From: Peptococcaceae bacterium
GTDB taxonomy: Bacteria > Bacillota > Desulfotomaculia > Desulfotomaculales > Desulfocucumaceae
Length of the DNA: 53,972 nt
NCBI GenBank assembly: GCA_023512435.1
Contig: JAILZP010000023.1
Location: forward strand, 1-53,972
Reading direction: 5' to 3'
Numbering within the stretch: position 1 is the first letter of the stretch; each line of letters opens with the position of its first letter. Below the pieces are notes generated by a model. That model was not told the DNA's origin. It made no database searches and saw only the letters and a program-made list of their open reading frames with translations. Shown here one piece after another: positions 9,791 to 18,238 of this stretch. The translations under genes and the position numbers were made by a program.

Positions 9791-10705
9791 ATGGACGGAC
9801 TGTTGAATGTTTTAAAACCGCCTGGGATGACCTCCCACGACGTGGTCAGCCATATCCGCCGGCTGTCCGGAATTAAAAGGGTGGGGCACACCGGGACTCT
9901 CGACCCCGGGGCGGCAGGGGTGCTGCTGGCCTGCTGCGGCAGGGCGACCCGCCTGATTGAGTACCTGGACCACGACAAGCGGTACCGCGCTGAAATTACC
10001 TTCGGCGCATCGTCATCCACCGGGGATGCCTTCGGGGAACTGGAGGAGAGGGAGATCCCGTCCGGCTTTTCCCAGGGGCTGGTGGCCTCGGTGCTCACTT
10101 CCTTCACCGGCGAGATCAGCCAGATTCCCCCCATGACCTCGGCGGTTCGCCACCAGGGCAAAAAGCTGTACGAACTGGCCCGGATGGGGAAGGTGGTTGA
10201 CCGCCGCGCCCGGACGGTTAAAATATATGAAATGGATATGGTCAGGTGGTACGGCGGCGGGGGCAGGCCCAGGGCACTGCTGGATGTATGGTGCTCCGCC
10301 GGGACCTATATCAGGACGCTTTGCCACGATATCGGCGAGAGGATCGGCTGCGGGGCGTACATGAGCTTTCTCTTGCGCACCGGGGTGGGCGGGTATTCCA
10401 TTGACCGGGCCGTCTCCCTGGAGGAACTGGAGGCCCTTTCCGCCCGGGGACGGCTGGCGGAGGCCGTCATCGGCATCGAAGAAGCGCTGTCCTTCTTACC
10501 CCGGGTGGAGGTGGGGGAAGGCGCGGTCAAATCCGTATGTTCCGGCGCCACCCTGCACCCGCCGGGGGTCAGAACCCTGCCCGTGGGAATCCGGGAGGGA
10601 AGCCTGGTGGTCCTGGCGGCCGGGAGCAGGGTTCTGGGTCTGGCCAGGGCTGAGGCCGGCGGGGACGGAAGGCTGAGTTTCAAGCCGGAAAAGGTACTGG
10701 TTTAG
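9791..10705 (+). CDS. truB: tRNA pseudouridine(55) synthase TruB
   Basis: Makes pseudouridine 55 in the T-loop of tRNAs. A 304-residue protein with the catalytic Asp38 in HTGTLDPGAAGVL, the KRYRAEITFG segment, the GTYIRTLCHDIG motif and a C-terminal PUA-like domain. Its ATG directly follows the nrnA stop. The last codons (GTT TAG) form the first unit of the heptanucleotide array that follows. Confidence 0.96.
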   Translation: MDGLLNVLKPPGMTSHDVVSHIRRLSGIKRVGHTGTLDPGAAGVLLACCGRATRLIEYLDHDKRYRAEITFGASSSTGDAFGELEEREIPSGFSQGLVASVLTSFTGEISQIPPMTSAVRHQGKKLYELARMGKVVDRRARTVKIYEMDMVRWYGGGGRPRALLDVWCSAGTYIRTLCHDIGERIGCGAYMSFLLRTGVGGYSIDRAVSLEELEALSARGRLAEAVIGIEEALSFLPRVEVGEGAVKSVCSGATLHPPGVRTLPVGIREGSLVVLAAGSRVLGLARAEAGGDGRLSFKPEKVLV

Positions 10706-10755
10706 CATCTAGCGACTGGCTACTAGCGGCTCACAGCTAGCAGCCAGAAGCTGAC
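10700..10755 (+). repeat. Heptanucleotide array, NNCTAGC family, containing the truB stop
   Basis: Eight units in register: GTTTAGC, ATCTAGC, GACTGGC, TACTAGC, GGCTCAC, AGCTAGC, AGCCAGA, AGCTGAC. The truB TAG is inside the first unit. Unit types and partly their order (ATCTAGC, then GGCTNAC, AGCTNNC, AGCTGAC) match the array after nusA at 4525. Confidence 0.9.
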
Positions 10756-10799
10756 ATTAAAGGATTGCTTGTTAGATTCGATACGGGGGTTGGCGGGCT

Positions 10800-11729
10800 T
10801 TGAAAATTTATCACAACTGGCAGGGCATAAAGCACAAGCACAGGGACATTGTGGCGGGCCTGGGCAACTTTGACGGCGTTCACATAGGTCACCAGAGGCT
10901 GATCTCGGGTCTGGTGGAGGAAGCCGGGAGAACCGGCGGCACTCCCGCGGTGTTCACATTTCACCCCCATCCCCTGGAGGTGCTGGCCGGCAAGGCTCCT
11001 CCCAGGCTGATCACCCAGCGGGCCAAGGAGGAAACTTTCAGGCAGATGGGTGTGAAAGTGCTGCTGCTCGTTCCTTTCACCCTGGAATTTGCATCCCTCA
11101 CCCCGGACCAGTTTATTGAAAAGGTGCTGGTGGGGGAACTTGGCGTGAAGGCCGTTTTTGTCGGGTACAATTACACTTTCGGACGGGGCGGCCGGGGAAC
11201 CGCCGAAACCCTTGCCGAGGGAGGCCGGAGGTACGGTTTCAGGGTGCATGTGATCCCGCCGGTGACCGTGGACGGGGTGCCGGTGAGCAGCACCCTGATC
11301 CGCAGCCTGCTGGCCGACGGCGAAGTGTCGGAAGCCAAAAAGCTGCTGGGTTATTACCCCTTCGTGGAAGGGGAGGTGGTGGCCGGCGAGAAGAGGGGCC
11401 GGACCCTGGGTTTCCCGACCGCCAACATAAACCTGGAGGAGGGCGTGATGGCCCCGGCCAACGGGGTCTACGCGGTAAAGGTCCAGGTGGACGGGGATGA
11501 TTTCCTGGGAGTGGCCAACATCGGCGTAAAGCCTACTTTCCGCGGTTATAACTGCCGGCCGGACCTGGAGGTTCACCTTCTGGATTTCAAGGGCGACCTG
11601 TACGGCAAGCGAATCAAGGTTTTCATCACCAGGCGCATAAGGGAAGAAATGAGATTTTCCTCTCCGGCCGAGCTGGCGGACCAGATCCGCGCGGACATAA
11701 ACACGGCCAGGACGGCCCTGACAGATTAG
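10800..11729 (+). CDS. ribF: Bifunctional riboflavin kinase / FMN adenylyltransferase
   Basis: Converts riboflavin to FMN and then FAD. A 309-residue two-domain protein: an N-terminal nucleotidyltransferase with GLGNFDGVHIGHQRLI and VGYNYTFGRGGRG, then SSTLIRSLLADGEV, and a C-terminal riboflavin kinase with GRTLGFPTANINLEEG and GVYAVKV. The TTG at 10800 is the start that places this first domain correctly; GGGGG lies just upstream. It completes the usual truB-ribF pair. Confidence 0.95.
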   Translation: MKIYHNWQGIKHKHRDIVAGLGNFDGVHIGHQRLISGLVEEAGRTGGTPAVFTFHPHPLEVLAGKAPPRLITQRAKEETFRQMGVKVLLLVPFTLEFASLTPDQFIEKVLVGELGVKAVFVGYNYTFGRGGRGTAETLAEGGRRYGFRVHVIPPVTVDGVPVSSTLIRSLLADGEVSEAKKLLGYYPFVEGEVVAGEKRGRTLGFPTANINLEEGVMAPANGVYAVKVQVDGDDFLGVANIGVKPTFRGYNCRPDLEVHLLDFKGDLYGKRIKVFITRRIREEMRFSSPAELADQIRADINTARTALTD

Positions 11730-11782
11730 AATAAAGGCGTGAACAAACAACATATAATTTAAAATAAACAGGGACTTTTCAT

Positions 11783-11811
11783 TTTACATGCCGGGCCGGT
11801 TGTGGTAAACT
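11783..11811 (+). promoter_or_regulatory. Sigma-A promoter upstream of the small-gene pair and rpsO
   Basis: TTTACA (11783-11788), a 17-nt spacer and TAAACT (11806-11811). It lies in the gap after ribF and would drive the small gene at 11844, its partner at 12085, and possibly rpsO. Confidence 0.65.
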
Positions 11812-11843
11812 TGTCACAGGAGCCGGGGGGATGATGGTTTGTT

Positions 11844-12071
11844 ATGGGAGTCCCCAAGTTTGATTCTCCTGATGAGGAGATAAAAAAATGGATCAACCAC
11901 ATCGCCCTTATTTGCCTCAGTGAAGATTTTCAAAAACTGAAGAAAGAACTGGAGGCCATTTACAGCAGGTCAAAAGTTGAAGATTTCAGGGTGGCCGCGT
12001 TCCAGGACGCCCTTTACGCCTTCCTGGCGCAGGAGGAAGAGGGTCCGGCCGTGAAGTCCGGCAGGCGCTGA
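11844..12071 (+). CDS. Small acidic helical protein of unknown function
   Basis: A 75-residue protein that I do not recognise. It is predicted mainly helical (IKKWINHIALICLSEDFQKL, then an EALYAF-like end), with no signal or membrane segment. It lies 14 nt upstream of a DUF4258-like gene under the promoter at 11783, an arrangement like a toxin-antitoxin pair in which this would be the antitoxin. That is inference from layout only. The ATG at 11844 is about 15 nt from a GGGGGG run, so the ribosome-binding site is not ideal. Confidence 0.6.
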   Translation: MGVPKFDSPDEEIKKWINHIALICLSEDFQKLKKELEAIYSRSKVEDFRVAAFQDALYAFLAQEEEGPAVKSGRR

Positions 12072-12084
12072 GCGGGGTTCGGGC

Positions 12085-12306
12085 ATGAGGGTGATAATAA
12101 CCGAACACGCGCGCAAACGCCTTAAGGATATGCGCCAGCAAAGGATTACCATTCAGGATATCAACAGCGCCGCCGGCGGCATCCCCGGGAAAATACCCAC
12201 AGCTACAAGATTCAGGGGATTTTTCGCCAAGTCGGGGCGTATGTTTGATATAGTTGCCAAGGACATACCGGGAGGTCGCTTGGTAATAACCATTATCGGG
12301 AAATGA
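12085..12306 (+). CDS. DUF4258-like small protein
   Basis: A 73-residue basic protein. It begins MRVIITEHARKRLKDMRQQ, followed by ITIQDI, and has a later DIVAKDIPGGRLVITIIGK strand pair. This resembles DUF4258 proteins, a compact fold distantly related to RelE/ParE toxins (E/KHAxxRxxxR-type N-terminus and C-terminal beta strands). It follows the small gene at 11844 and lies 84 nt upstream of rpsO. Toxin activity cannot be claimed from sequence. Confidence 0.7.
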   Translation: MRVIITEHARKRLKDMRQQRITIQDINSAAGGIPGKIPTATRFRGFFAKSGRMFDIVAKDIPGGRLVITIIGK

Positions 12307-12390
12307 AACCCCGTGAACTGCTGGCTAGGGAATTCGTTCTCCGGCGGTTTGCTTGGCCCGCAGCGATTATCCGGTACAGGAGGTGATTTA

Positions 12391-12660
12391 ATGGCATTGA
12401 CCCAGGAAAAGAAAAAGGCCGTAATCGACGATTACAAGCTGCATGAAGGCGACACAGGATCCCCGGAAGTCCAGATCGCCATACTGACCAGAAGGATTCA
12501 AAGCCTTACCGAGCACCTCAAGGTGCACAACAAGGACCATCATTCCAGGAGGGGCCTCTTGAAAATGGTGGGGCAGAGGCGGGCCCTGCTGAACTATCTC
12601 AAGAACCGTAATTTCGAACGCTACCGCAAACTGATAGACAAGCTCGAACTGCGCAAATAG
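12391..12660 (+). CDS. rpsO: 30S ribosomal protein S15
   Basis: An 89-residue primary rRNA-binding protein of the small subunit, of standard length, with [31 protein letters not shown] (here [19 protein letters not shown]) and a basic C-terminus. The ATG at 12391 follows a perfect AGGAGGTGATT. The frame is open upstream to 12313 but has no ribosome-binding site. The 84 nt upstream may hold the S15 autoregulatory fold known in Bacillaceae; I could not confirm it. A strong terminator follows. Confidence 0.97.
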   Translation: MALTQEKKKAVIDDYKLHEGDTGSPEVQIAILTRRIQSLTEHLKVHNKDHHSRRGLLKMVGQRRALLNYLKNRNFERYRKLIDKLELRK

Positions 12661-12670
12661 GAATCTGGAA

Positions 12671-12697
12671 AAGCGGAAGTATTTCCGCTTTTTTTCT
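12671..12697 (+). terminator. Rho-independent terminator after rpsO
   Basis: AAGCGGAA (12671-12678), a 4-nt loop, TTCCGCTT (12683-12690) and then a T-run interrupted by one C. Confidence 0.92.
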
Positions 12698-12823
12698 TAG
12701 TTACCGGGCCTTCATAAAGGACCGCGAGGTATTTTAAAAAACAAAAGCAGGAAATACTATGAAATATGTAGAATATCGATCGGATTGTTAAAAATGAAAA
12801 GTGATTGGGAGGATTAGACCCTG

Positions 12824-15058
12824 ATGTCCGAAGGTTCAGTATTGATTAGGGAAATTGAAGTGGCCGGAAGAAGGATGGTTCTGGAAACCGGCCGCGTGGC
12901 CAAGCAGGCCAGCGGGGCCGTATTGGTCAGATATGGCGACACCGTGGTCCTGGTTACCGCCACCATGGCCAAGAATAAAAGAGAGGGCATTGATTTCTTT
13001 CCCCTGACGGTGGATTACGAAGAAAGGCTCTACGCAGTCGGCAAGATACCAGGGGGATTCATTAAGAGGGAGGGACGGCCCAGCGAAAAGGCGGTCCTGT
13101 CGGGCAGGCTCATTGACCGGCCGATCAGGCCTCTCTTCCCGAAAGGTTTCAGAAACGAGGTTCAGGTGATTGCCACCATCCTGTCCGTGGACCAGGACAA
13201 CGCTCCGGAGATAGCGGCCATGGTGGGGGCTTCGGCGGCGCTGCACATCAGCGAAATACCCTTCGCCGGTCCCATCGGCGGGGTGATCGTGGGACACGTC
13301 GGCGACCGCCTGGTGGTTAACCCCACGGTGAGCGAAAGTGAGCAGAGCGACCTGCACCTGGTGGTGGCGGGTACGGCGGAGGCCGTGATGATGGTGGAGG
13401 CCGGCGCCAGGGAGGTTCCCCAGGACGTAATCCTTGAAGGGATTAAGTTTGGGCACGAGAAGATCAGGGAAATAGTGGCTTTTATTGAAAAATTCAGGAC
13501 CGAGGCGCTTTCCATGGGGCTGGCCAGGGAAAAAATAGTCCCCGAGATTGCCGCCGTACCGCCCGAGGTGGAGGAAGCGGTCTATCCGGTGGCCCTGGAA
13601 AAGATGACTGCCGCCATCAGGCGCTGTGTTGACGAGAGGATGTCCAAGAAGGCCAGGGAAGACTTCCTGGACCAGGTGAAGGAAGAAATAGCGGTCCAGT
13701 TTGCCGAGGCTTTCCCGGAACAGGGGACGGCCGTGCTGGAGGTGGTCGGTTCGGCCGAGAAAAAGGCCATGCGCGAGATGATCCTAAAAGAAAAAATACG
13801 CATCGACGGCCGCAGCACCACCGAGGTCAGGCCGATCACGGTGGATGTGGGAGTCCTGCCCAGGACCCACGGGTCGGGCCTTTTCACCCGGGGGCAGACC
13901 CAGGTGCTCTCGGTGGTTACCCTGGGCGCCATCTCCGAAGAACAGCGCCTTGACGGCCTGACCCTGGAAGAGACAAAGAGGTTCATGCACCATTACAACT
14001 TTCCCCCGTACAGCACCGGGGAGACAAAGCCCATGCGGTCCCCGGGCCGCCGTGAGATAGGTCACGGGGCACTGGCCGAGAGGGCCCTGGAGCCGGTCTT
14101 GCCGCCGGAGGAAAGTTTCCCGTACACCATCAGGATTGTGTCCGAGGTTTTGGAATCCAACGGGTCCACCTCCATGGGCAGCGTCTGCGGAAGCTGCCTG
14201 GCGCTCATGGATGCCGGCGTCCCGATCAAGGCTCCGGTGGCCGGGGCGGCCATGGGGTTGATCAAAGAGGGGGACGAGATCGCCATTCTGACGGATATCC
14301 AGGGTATTGAGGACCACCTGGGGGACATGGACTTCAAGGTGGCCGGCAGCGCCAGGGGCATAACCGCCCTGCAGATGGACATCAAGGTGCCCGGGGTTAC
14401 TCCCGAGATTCTGGATCGGGCCATTTCCCAGGCCAACGAGGCCAGGATGCACATTCTGGGCAAAATGACCCAGGTTATCGACAGGCCGAGGGAGGAACTG
14501 TCGCCTTACGCGCCCAGGATCATTCACTTTACCATAGACCCGGACAAGATCAGGGAGGTCATCGGCCCGGGCGGCAAGATAATCAAGAAGATCATCGAGG
14601 AGACCGGGGTGGAGATAGACATCGAGGACGACGGCCGGGTGTATATCGCGGCGGTGGATCCGGAGGCGGGCAAGAAGGCGTTGGACATAATCGAAGGCAT
14701 CACCAAGGAAGTCCAGGTGGGAGAAATATACAACGGCAAGGTTACAAGGGTGACCGACTTCGGCGCCTTCGTGGAGATTATCCCGGGTGTGCTGGGACTG
14801 CCGGGCAAGGAAGGGCTGGTGCACATATCCCAGCTGGCCCACCACCGGGTTGCCAAAACCGAGGACGTGGTCAGGGAAGGGGACTCCATCCTGGTCAAGG
14901 CCACCGGGTATGACAGCCAGGGCCGGCTCAAGCTGTCCCGCAAGGAAGCCATTCCGCCGCCCGGTGAACTGGCCGAGGCCCAGGGATACGGGGGCCCGCC
15001 GAGGAGGGAAAGGGGCCACCGCCCCCCCAGGGGCGCCGGCAGGCGGGATCAAAAGTAA
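12824..15058 (+). CDS. pnp: Polyribonucleotide nucleotidyltransferase (PNPase)
   Basis: Phosphorolytic 3'-5' exoribonuclease of mRNA turnover. It has 744 residues, a little longer than usual: two RNase PH domains (the first with [20 protein letters not shown], the second with [20 protein letters not shown]), a helical linker, a KH domain ([20 protein letters not shown]) and a C-terminal S1 domain, then a short Pro/Arg/Gly-rich tail. The ATG at 12824 follows GGGAGGATT. It sits between a terminator on either side, so it is its own transcription unit; rpsO-pnp is the standard order. Confidence 0.97.
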   Translation: MSEGSVLIREIEVAGRRMVLETGRVAKQASGAVLVRYGDTVVLVTATMAKNKREGIDFFPLTVDYEERLYAVGKIPGGFIKREGRPSEKAVLSGRLIDRPIRPLFPKGFRNEVQVIATILSVDQDNAPEIAAMVGASAALHISEIPFAGPIGGVIVGHVGDRLVVNPTVSESEQSDLHLVVAGTAEAVMMVEAGAREVPQDVILEGIKFGHEKIREIVAFIEKFRTEALSMGLAREKIVPEIAAVPPEVEEAVYPVALEKMTAAIRRCVDERMSKKAREDFLDQVKEEIAVQFAEAFPEQGTAVLEVVGSAEKKAMREMILKEKIRIDGRSTTEVRPITVDVGVLPRTHGSGLFTRGQTQVLSVVTLGAISEEQRLDGLTLEETKRFMHHYNFPPYSTGETKPMRSPGRREIGHGALAERALEPVLPPEESFPYTIRIVSEVLESNGSTSMGSVCGSCLALMDAGVPIKAPVAGAAMGLIKEGDEIAILTDIQGIEDHLGDMDFKVAGSARGITALQMDIKVPGVTPEILDRAISQANEARMHILGKMTQVIDRPREELSPYAPRIIHFTIDPDKIREVIGPGGKIIKKIIEETGVEIDIEDDGRVYIAAVDPEAGKKALDIIEGITKEVQVGEIYNGKVTRVTDFGAFVEIIPGVLGLPGKEGLVHISQLAHHRVAKTEDVVREGDSILVKATGYDSQGRLKLSRKEAIPPPGELAEAQGYGGPPRRERGHRPPRGAGRRDQK

Positions 15059-15064
15059 AGCGTT

Positions 15065-15119
15065 AAAAAAGTTTCCTCCTGGCGTATTGGGGGATGCGCC
15101 CGTGGAAGGAAGCTTTTTT
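15065..15119 (+). terminator. Long terminator hairpin after pnp
   Basis: AAAAAAGTTTCCTCC on the left pairs with GGAAGGAAGCTTTTTT on the right, with an inner GGCGTAT / ATGCGCC stem, ending in a T-run. It is A/T-flanked and could also work from the other strand. Confidence 0.8.
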
Positions 15120-15174
15120 GTTTCTGATAAAAACCGCTGATGTGGTAAAATTAATGTGACGCGCGGGTACGGGC

Positions 15175-15194
15175 CGGAAACCGGGATGTTTCCG
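15175..15194. repeat. Short perfect inverted repeat upstream of the sensor kinase gene
   Basis: CGGAAAC (15175-15181) and GTTTCCG (15188-15194), spaced by 6 nt, lie about 60 nt before the kinase start. It could be an operator or an RNA hairpin. It does not look like a PhoP/PhoB box (no TTAACA- or CTGTCAT-type direct repeats). Confidence 0.4.
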
Positions 15195-15252
15195 CCTGCC
15201 TTACCGTTGCCGCGCAGGTCGCGGTGTTTTACCGGCCGGGGGTGGTTCAGCC

Positions 15253-16629
15253 GTGTCTAAAAAAATAAGGAGATTTGCCGGGAGCTTATACTGGCGGCCC
15301 ATAGCCAGCTACTTTTTCTTAATATTTGTATTTTACGTGGCCCTGAGGGTTTTCGCCGGAGACAGCGCCAGCGCCTGGGGGGCGGTGCTGGTCTCCCTCC
15401 CCTTTGCCGTTGCCTTTTCCTGGATGATTTTGAAAAGAATCATGAGGCCCCTTGATGTAATTTCTGAAGTGGCCAAGGAAATGGCCCGGGGCAACCTGGA
15501 GAGGGAAATAAGGATATACTCCGATGACGAAATAGGGGACCTGGCCAGAAATATAAATTTTCTGGGCCACAGGCTGAAGCAGACAATCAACGAGATAACC
15601 GAGGAAAAAGACCGCATCCACGCGATACTGAACAGCATGGCTGACGGCGTGGTGGCGGTGGACGGAGACCGCCGGGTGCTGCTGATCAACCCCGCGGTGG
15701 AAAGGACCCTGAACATATCCGGGAAGTCCAGCAGGGGAAAGGATATAATGGGGGTGATCAGGCAAGACGAGTTTGAAAACAGTCTCAAGGTGGCCCTGGA
15801 GACCCAGAAAGAGCTGACCAGGGAGATCAGGGTGCTGACCCCGGACCCCAAGATATTCAGGGTTATTTTCACGCCCCTGAAGGGAGCCGGCCGGGGAGGC
15901 GTGGTGGCGGTGCTCAGGGATATCACCGAGAGGCGGCAGCTGGACCGGATGAGAGCCGAATTCATTGCCAACATTTCCCATGAACTCAGAACCCCGCTTA
16001 CTTCCGTCAAGGGCTTCCTGGAAACCCTGTTGGACGGTGCCCTTGAGGACAGGGAAAACGCCCTGCACTTTTTGAGGATAATAAACAACGAGACCGACCG
16101 GATGAAGAGACTTATCGACGACCTATTTTCCCTTTCCAATATTGAAAGCCGCAGGGTGGTTCCGGCCAGGGACCGGGTAAAGATCCCGGAGGTGGTTGAC
16201 AAGGTGCTGGACATTTTCCGCCAGGCCGCCGGTGATCGCGGGATAAGCCTTGAATCCAGGCTTTCAGCGGATTTTCCGGTGATCGTGGCTGACGAGGACA
16301 TGATCACCAGGGTGATCATCAACCTGGTGGACAACGCCATCAAGTACAGCCATGACCGGGGAGAGGTTGTTGTTGACGGCGGCTTCTCCGGTGACAGTGA
16401 GGTTTTTTTCACGGTGGCCGACAAGGGCATCGGCATACCCGCGGAGTGTTTGCCCAGGATATTTGAGAGGCTCTACCGGGTAGACAAGGCCAGGTCCAGG
16501 GAGTACGGAGGGTCGGGGCTCGGCCTGGCCATCGTCAAGCATATCGTGGAAGTGCACGGAGGCAGGATTGAAGTGGCCAGCCAGCCGGGCCGGGGCAGCA
16601 AGTTTACCGTTTACCTGCCCGTCATGTAA
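15253..16629 (+). CDS. Membrane sensor histidine kinase, PhoR/ResE-like
   Basis: A 458-residue inner-membrane kinase. Two closely spaced N-terminal transmembrane segments (about 16-36 and 41-60) leave almost no outside domain, then come HAMP (about 60-112), PAS (about 120-215), HisKA with the phospho-accepting His243 in [19 protein letters not shown], and HATPase_c with DNAIKYS, DKGIGIP and [12 protein letters not shown]. The GTG start at 15253 gives the expected N-terminus. No response regulator is adjacent, but phoU follows, so a role in phosphate sensing (PhoR) is the best inference. The lack of a large extracytoplasmic domain fits PhoR-type signalling through the membrane and PhoU. Confidence 0.85.
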   Translation: MSKKIRRFAGSLYWRPIASYFFLIFVFYVALRVFAGDSASAWGAVLVSLPFAVAFSWMILKRIMRPLDVISEVAKEMARGNLEREIRIYSDDEIGDLARNINFLGHRLKQTINEITEEKDRIHAILNSMADGVVAVDGDRRVLLINPAVERTLNISGKSSRGKDIMGVIRQDEFENSLKVALETQKELTREIRVLTPDPKIFRVIFTPLKGAGRGGVVAVLRDITERRQLDRMRAEFIANISHELRTPLTSVKGFLETLLDGALEDRENALHFLRIINNETDRMKRLIDDLFSLSNIESRRVVPARDRVKIPEVVDKVLDIFRQAAGDRGISLESRLSADFPVIVADEDMITRVIINLVDNAIKYSHDRGEVVVDGGFSGDSEVFFTVADKGIGIPAECLPRIFERLYRVDKARSREYGGSGLGLAIVKHIVEVHGGRIEVASQPGRGSKFTVYLPVM

Positions 16630-16706
16630 AAGGAGGCCGGTGGACGGGGAAGCAGGAATTATGCCGGAGGATCAAAAAAGAAAGCAATGCGGGGAGTGTG
16701 CCGGGA

Positions 16707-17363
16707 ATGGGCAGATACCTGTTTGACAAGTCCCTGGGGGATATCCGGAACGATATCCTGCGCATGGGAAGCCTGGTGGAAAAGGCCGTCTACGACGCGG
16801 TGGACGCCTTCATGAACCGGGATGTCACCGCCGCCGCGGCGGTGATCGTGGGTGACCAGCGAATCGACGATCTGTTTTTAGAGATTGAAGACAAATGCAT
16901 CAAGCTGATTGCCACCCAGCAGCCCATGGCCAAGGATCTGCGGGTGGCGGTAACCGGCCTTAAGATATTGACCAGCCTGGAAAGGATGGCCGACCACGCG
17001 GTGGACATTGCCAGGGCCGCCATGGGCCTTTCGGGCCAACCCATGTCCATCCGTCCCTTCCGCGAAATACCAGGCATGGCCAGGATAGCCAGGCAGATGG
17101 TCAAGGAGGGGCTTGACGCATATGTGCAGGGGGATGTGGCCAAGGCCAGGAATATGTGTTCCATGGACGACCAGGTGGACTTTATTTTTTCCCAAGTTTT
17201 CAAGGACACCATCAGCTGCATGGCCGGGAACCCTGCGGTGATCATCCAGGGGGCCTACCTGCTGTATGTATCCCGCTACATTGAGAGGATTGCGGACCAC
17301 GCCACCAATGTTGGGGAGAACGTTATTTACCTGGCCACCGGCGAACGCCGGGAGCTGAATTGA
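16707..17363 (+). CDS. phoU: Phosphate-specific transport regulator PhoU
   Basis: A 218-residue all-helical protein with two PhoU repeats, each with the metal-binding ExxxD-type motif (ERMADHAVDIARAA and ERIADHATNVGENV). PhoU links the Pst transporter to the PhoR kinase and represses the Pho regulon at ample phosphate. ATG 16707 is preferred over GTG 16698 because GGGGAG ends 10 nt before it but only 1 nt before the GTG. It follows the PhoR-like kinase; no pst genes are in the window. The stop codon lies inside a heptanucleotide array. Confidence 0.94.
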   Translation: MGRYLFDKSLGDIRNDILRMGSLVEKAVYDAVDAFMNRDVTAAAAVIVGDQRIDDLFLEIEDKCIKLIATQQPMAKDLRVAVTGLKILTSLERMADHAVDIARAAMGLSGQPMSIRPFREIPGMARIARQMVKEGLDAYVQGDVAKARNMCSMDDQVDFIFSQVFKDTISCMAGNPAVIIQGAYLLYVSRYIERIADHATNVGENVIYLATGERRELN

Positions 17364-17383
17364 TTGGGAATTGGGAACCGGGA
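17356..17383. repeat. Heptanucleotide array at the phoU / PHP gene junction
   Basis: Units TGAATTG, ATTGGGA, ATTGGGA, ACCGGGA (related to the GGGAATT family). It contains the phoU stop and abuts the stop of the convergent PHP gene. Confidence 0.75.
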
Positions 17384-17384
17384 T

Positions 17385-18089
17385 TTAATCACGGAGGTCT
17401 GGATTCCGGACGGCTTTTAATATGGCCTCAGCGGACTCCCGGCTGATGATCTTTTTTTCCACCAGCCAGCTAACCGGTATTTCAAAGCTGCAGGCGTGAC
17501 AGTTCCGGCTGCGGGCCGCCCGGTCCCTTTCCCAGTGCTCGTCGGACCCGGCCGTCTGCAGGATGAACCGCCGGCCGTAGCGTGATTCAGCGTCCAGCAG
17601 GTGGCCGGCGTCAAAAACCCCCTCGGACCCGTTGCAGGTTTCCAGGCCATCCAGGCATTCCAGCATCCCGGGGTCCATTTTTATTTCATGGGGGTAGCGG
17701 ACGGGATGGGCCAGGACGGCCGCCCCTCCCTGGGCGTGGATCTCCCTTGCCGCTTCCCTCAGCGTCAGCCTGGAGGCCGGCAGGTCCCTTTGAATATTCA
17801 GGGCGATCAGGTGCAGCCTCTGGGTCCTTCCCAGCACGGAAACCTCAGTTCCAGGCACGATGATTATGGGCAGGCCTTCCCCGGCCGCCAGGTCCCTGGC
17901 GAACAGGCCGCCGGCCACCATGTCGTGGTCGGTGCAGGCGGCCACCTGGACTCCCCTGGAAATCAGGTGGTGAATGTAGGCCCGGATGTCTTTCCGGTCC
18001 TCCCGGCTGATCATTTTTACCGGGCGGCGGCAGTACCGGTCCCCCAGGGGATGGGTGTGCAGGTCGGCGGTCAAAGTTTTCGGCAGCAT
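17385..18089 (-). CDS. PHP-domain metal-dependent phosphoesterase
   Basis: A 234-residue PHP-domain protein with the metal-ligand motifs DLHTHPLGD (residues about 9-17), CTDHDMVAGG, PGTEVSV, VLAHPVRYP and GSDEHW. Such proteins hydrolyse phosphoesters, for example nucleoside 3',5'-bisphosphate or short oligonucleotides, but the substrate cannot be read here. It is transcribed against phoU, with an array between the stops. The ATG at 18089 (minus) follows GGGAGAGTGA. Confidence 0.85.
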   Translation of the reverse strand: MLPKTLTADLHTHPLGDRYCRRPVKMISREDRKDIRAYIHHLISRGVQVAACTDHDMVAGGLFARDLAAGEGLPIIIVPGTEVSVLGRTQRLHLIALNIQRDLPASRLTLREAAREIHAQGGAAVLAHPVRYPHEIKMDPGMLECLDGLETCNGSEGVFDAGHLLDAESRYGRRFILQTAGSDEHWERDRAARSRNCHACSFEIPVSWLVEKKIISRESAEAILKAVRNPDLRD

Positions 18090-18238
18090 TGTTCATCACT
18101 CTCCCGGCCACTGACTATTCTATCATTTTTTTTGCGGCGGGGGTACGGTTGGTTAAATGAATAATTTAAGTACTAAACAGTTTGATTATAGTTTAAAATA
18201 AAGATCGAACAAACGCGCAATAAGGAAAGGCGGAAGCA

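Noticed and set aside
13784..15052. 422-residue minus-strand frame opposite pnp
   Set aside because: Antisense shadow of pnp with no domain and no upstream signals.
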